NCBI GenBank assembly: GCA_907165275.2
Contig: OU015658.1
Coordinates: 1,748,501-1,812,500 of the forward strand
Reading direction: 5' to 3'
DNA from: Zygaena filipendulae
Lineage: Eukaryota > Arthropoda > Insecta > Lepidoptera > Zygaenidae
DNA: 64,000 bases
Of the stretch, positions 62,385 to 64,000 are shown piece by piece. How positions within the stretch are numbered: the stretch's first letter is position 1; every line of letters begins with the position of its first letter. A model generated the notes under the pieces. The model searched no databases and was not told the DNA's origin. It saw only the letters and a program-made list of their open reading frames with translations. The translations under genes were made by a program, and so were the position numbers.

Positions 62385-62470
62385 CTACCAAGGCATGACG
62401 TCACGCGACATCTCGATTCAATGTATCGTCGTTATTTTTGGATTACTTTAGTCTTTATGTAAAATAAGAA
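62385..62470 (-). repeat. Dispersed repeat 'K' fragment with TGACGTCA
   Basis: TGACGTCA at 62396-62403, then CGCGACATCTCGATTCAATG and gtcgttatttttggattac, as in the fragment at 4575-4690. Confidence 0.6.
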
Positions 62471-62699
62471 AAAAACAGACAGAAAACTAAAATTTGTCAA
62501 TTACACAATACCTATACGCCCTCGACATTGCTATAGGTTGTTGGTAACTATATTTAGGTAATTTGCAGAAACCCCGGCGGTGCTTTGGCCTCATTTGTTC
62601 ATTTGAATGAGACGTCGTTAGGAAATCTCCATTCGGAGCAGCTATACGTATCTTTACCTCATCTCTATATACCTACTCAAATGAGTAGAATCGCCAACA

Positions 62700-62800
62700 A
62701 TTTCCCAACACTCAATCATAATTATTACCTATTTAATCCCAGAATTCCTGCAGGATCTCTGAAAAAGACGCGGGCGAAGCCGCAAGGTAGCAAATAATTT
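62700..62800 (+). repeat. RTE-tail-like repeat, 3' fragment
   Basis: TTTAATCCCAGAATTCCTGC and GACGCGGGCGAAGCCGCAAG, a decayed 3' end. Confidence 0.45.
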
Positions 62801-63019
62801 ACATAAAAAATAGGTATACGCATTTAAAAATCTCACGCGAGATTAGGGCAGGAGGGAGTTTGCTCTGCCTTGATTGCAGAAGTGATATGTATCTACCATT
62901 AGTTTAAGAATAAATCCGAACATTATAAACATACCTATAGCAAACTGCGGCCTTATTGTTAGAGACAATTCTAAGGTAATAAGAAGGCTGTAGATAGCCG
63001 ATAGGATGTGGGAGGTGGG

Positions 63020-63421
63020 TACGGTTGCCACCTTTTTGTGGAAAAAATATAGTATTTTTCCGAAAAAAGATGCAAAAATATAGTACTTTTGGAAAATGCA
63101 GGGAAAAAATAGTATATATATATTTATTTTTAATCATTATGCATCGGGTAGCATTCATCTACAAATTATTGCTAGTATCAAACTAGCAATAATTTTTAGA
63201 CGTTGACGTTTTATTGCCGAGTTTGCGTTTCGTTCTGAAATTCCTCTTGCTATGCTGCGGGTGCGTTCCAGACCAGTCACAGTTAATATATAAAAGCGCG
63301 ACAGTTTAAATAGGCATAAAAATATAGTATTTTTCGTACTATATTATTTTTTTATAATATATAGTACAATTGACTGAAATATAGTACGATACTATATCAT
63401 ATAATACGGGTGGCAACCCTA
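63020..63421. mobile_element. hAT-like MITE 'D', copy 2
   Basis: Ends TACGGTTGCCACC and, inverted, TAGGGTTGCCACC. Flanks GAGGTGGG (63012-63019) and GTGGTGGG (63422-63429) form a 7-of-8 target duplication. Interior rich in ATATAGTA as in 26495-26852. Confidence 0.72.
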
Positions 63422-63687
63422 GTGGTGGGCGCACATCGAGGCAACGTTGGTAATATAGTTATAGTTAAGTAATTAACTTCTTTTTATTTTTTATGTTAGC
63501 TTCTATCGCAATTAATGAGTAATTGCCCGGCAACGCTGCATAATAGAAAAAGCTTAATCCCATCAAAAACAAACTTGTAAAAAAGTCCAAGTCTCGCAAC
63601 TCAGTTCTTCTACAGTAAAAAGTTGTGAGATCAATGTAATACCAAGTCGGTTATTAATTTATTCAGTGCCTACTTAAGGGTCCTTCT

Positions 63688-64000
63688 GTCTAAAGTTATC
63701 ATGTTATAAGCTAATCTAATAACATTTTATAGTGACCATATCAAATTTAAAAATCTTTTATGTTTTAAATAGATTGATTGGCTTGGCGATCACGTGAAAA
63801 CACAATGTATCTCACAAGTAATACATATTATAATTAAATTAGATTGTTTAGAACCATAATTATGTATTACATGTGAGATATATTGTGTTTTCACGTGATC
63901 GCCAAGCCAATCAATCTATTTAAAACATAAAAGATTTTTAAATTTGATATGGTCACTATAAAATGTTATTAGATTAGCTTATAACATGATAACTTTAGAC
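63688..64000. mobile_element. Long hairpin element, cut by the window end
   Basis: GTCTAAAGTTATCATGTTAT and about 145 further bases of the left arm are repeated inverted up to position 64000, with the turn near 63840. Near-identical arms. The pairing still holds at the last base of the window, but 63688 is where I first see it on the left; the true ends may lie slightly outside. Confidence 0.85.

Overview
The window looks like nuclear DNA of a moth or butterfly. The genes are split by many introns, every internal junction I placed is GT/AG, the intergenic DNA is AT-rich and full of short transposon debris, and the short motif GTAGGTACCTAC recurs throughout, as is common in Lepidoptera. The species cannot be named from the sequence. 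There is no operon, rRNA gene, functional-looking tRNA gene or CRISPR array.

Gene layout. (1) 346-1023, minus: the first two coding exons of an organic cation transporter (SLC22/Orct-like); the rest lies left of the window. (2) 4214-11317, minus: a complete nine-exon gene for a 425-residue membrane-anchored protein of an uncharacterised family (DUF7064/DUF7065-like). (3) 14216-22233, minus: a complete seven-exon Lifeguard/TMBIM gene encoding 315 residues. (4) 29883-34961, minus: a second Lifeguard gene with the same exon plan, whose first exon may be a four-base coding exon at 44273-44276. (5) 46641-47783, plus: a three-exon gene for mitochondrial ribosomal protein L52 (120 residues). (6) 20213-20292, plus: a lone THAP-type zinc-finger exon inside the first Lifeguard gene's intron. 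I recognise no host gene from 48 to 64 kb.

The rest is repeats. There is a truncated non-LTR reverse transcriptase present twice as a 3.6-kb near-perfect inverted repeat (40150-43751), a second LINE fragment at 54.8-55.5 kb, two kinds of tRNA-derived SINE, many MITE-like elements (TA-flanked hairpins, hAT-like elements with 8-bp target duplications, long palindromes), and more than 25 copies of a short RTE-tail-like repeat ending in ACAGCTAGT.

The most unusual observations are: the RT palindrome, whose centre is a small hairpin that also occurs once in the neighbouring direct copy, so it looks like a hairpin-primed fold-back duplication (or an assembly artefact of the same kind); an exact inverted copy of exon 3 of the DUF7064-like gene inside an intron of the neighbouring Lifeguard gene, with its splice sites kept; Lifeguard start codons carried on four-base coding exons; and a dispersed repeat family that keeps a TGACGTCA (CRE/ATF-like) site. 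The genes do not form an obvious pathway. The two Lifeguard genes are a local duplication; the others are ordinary neighbours.
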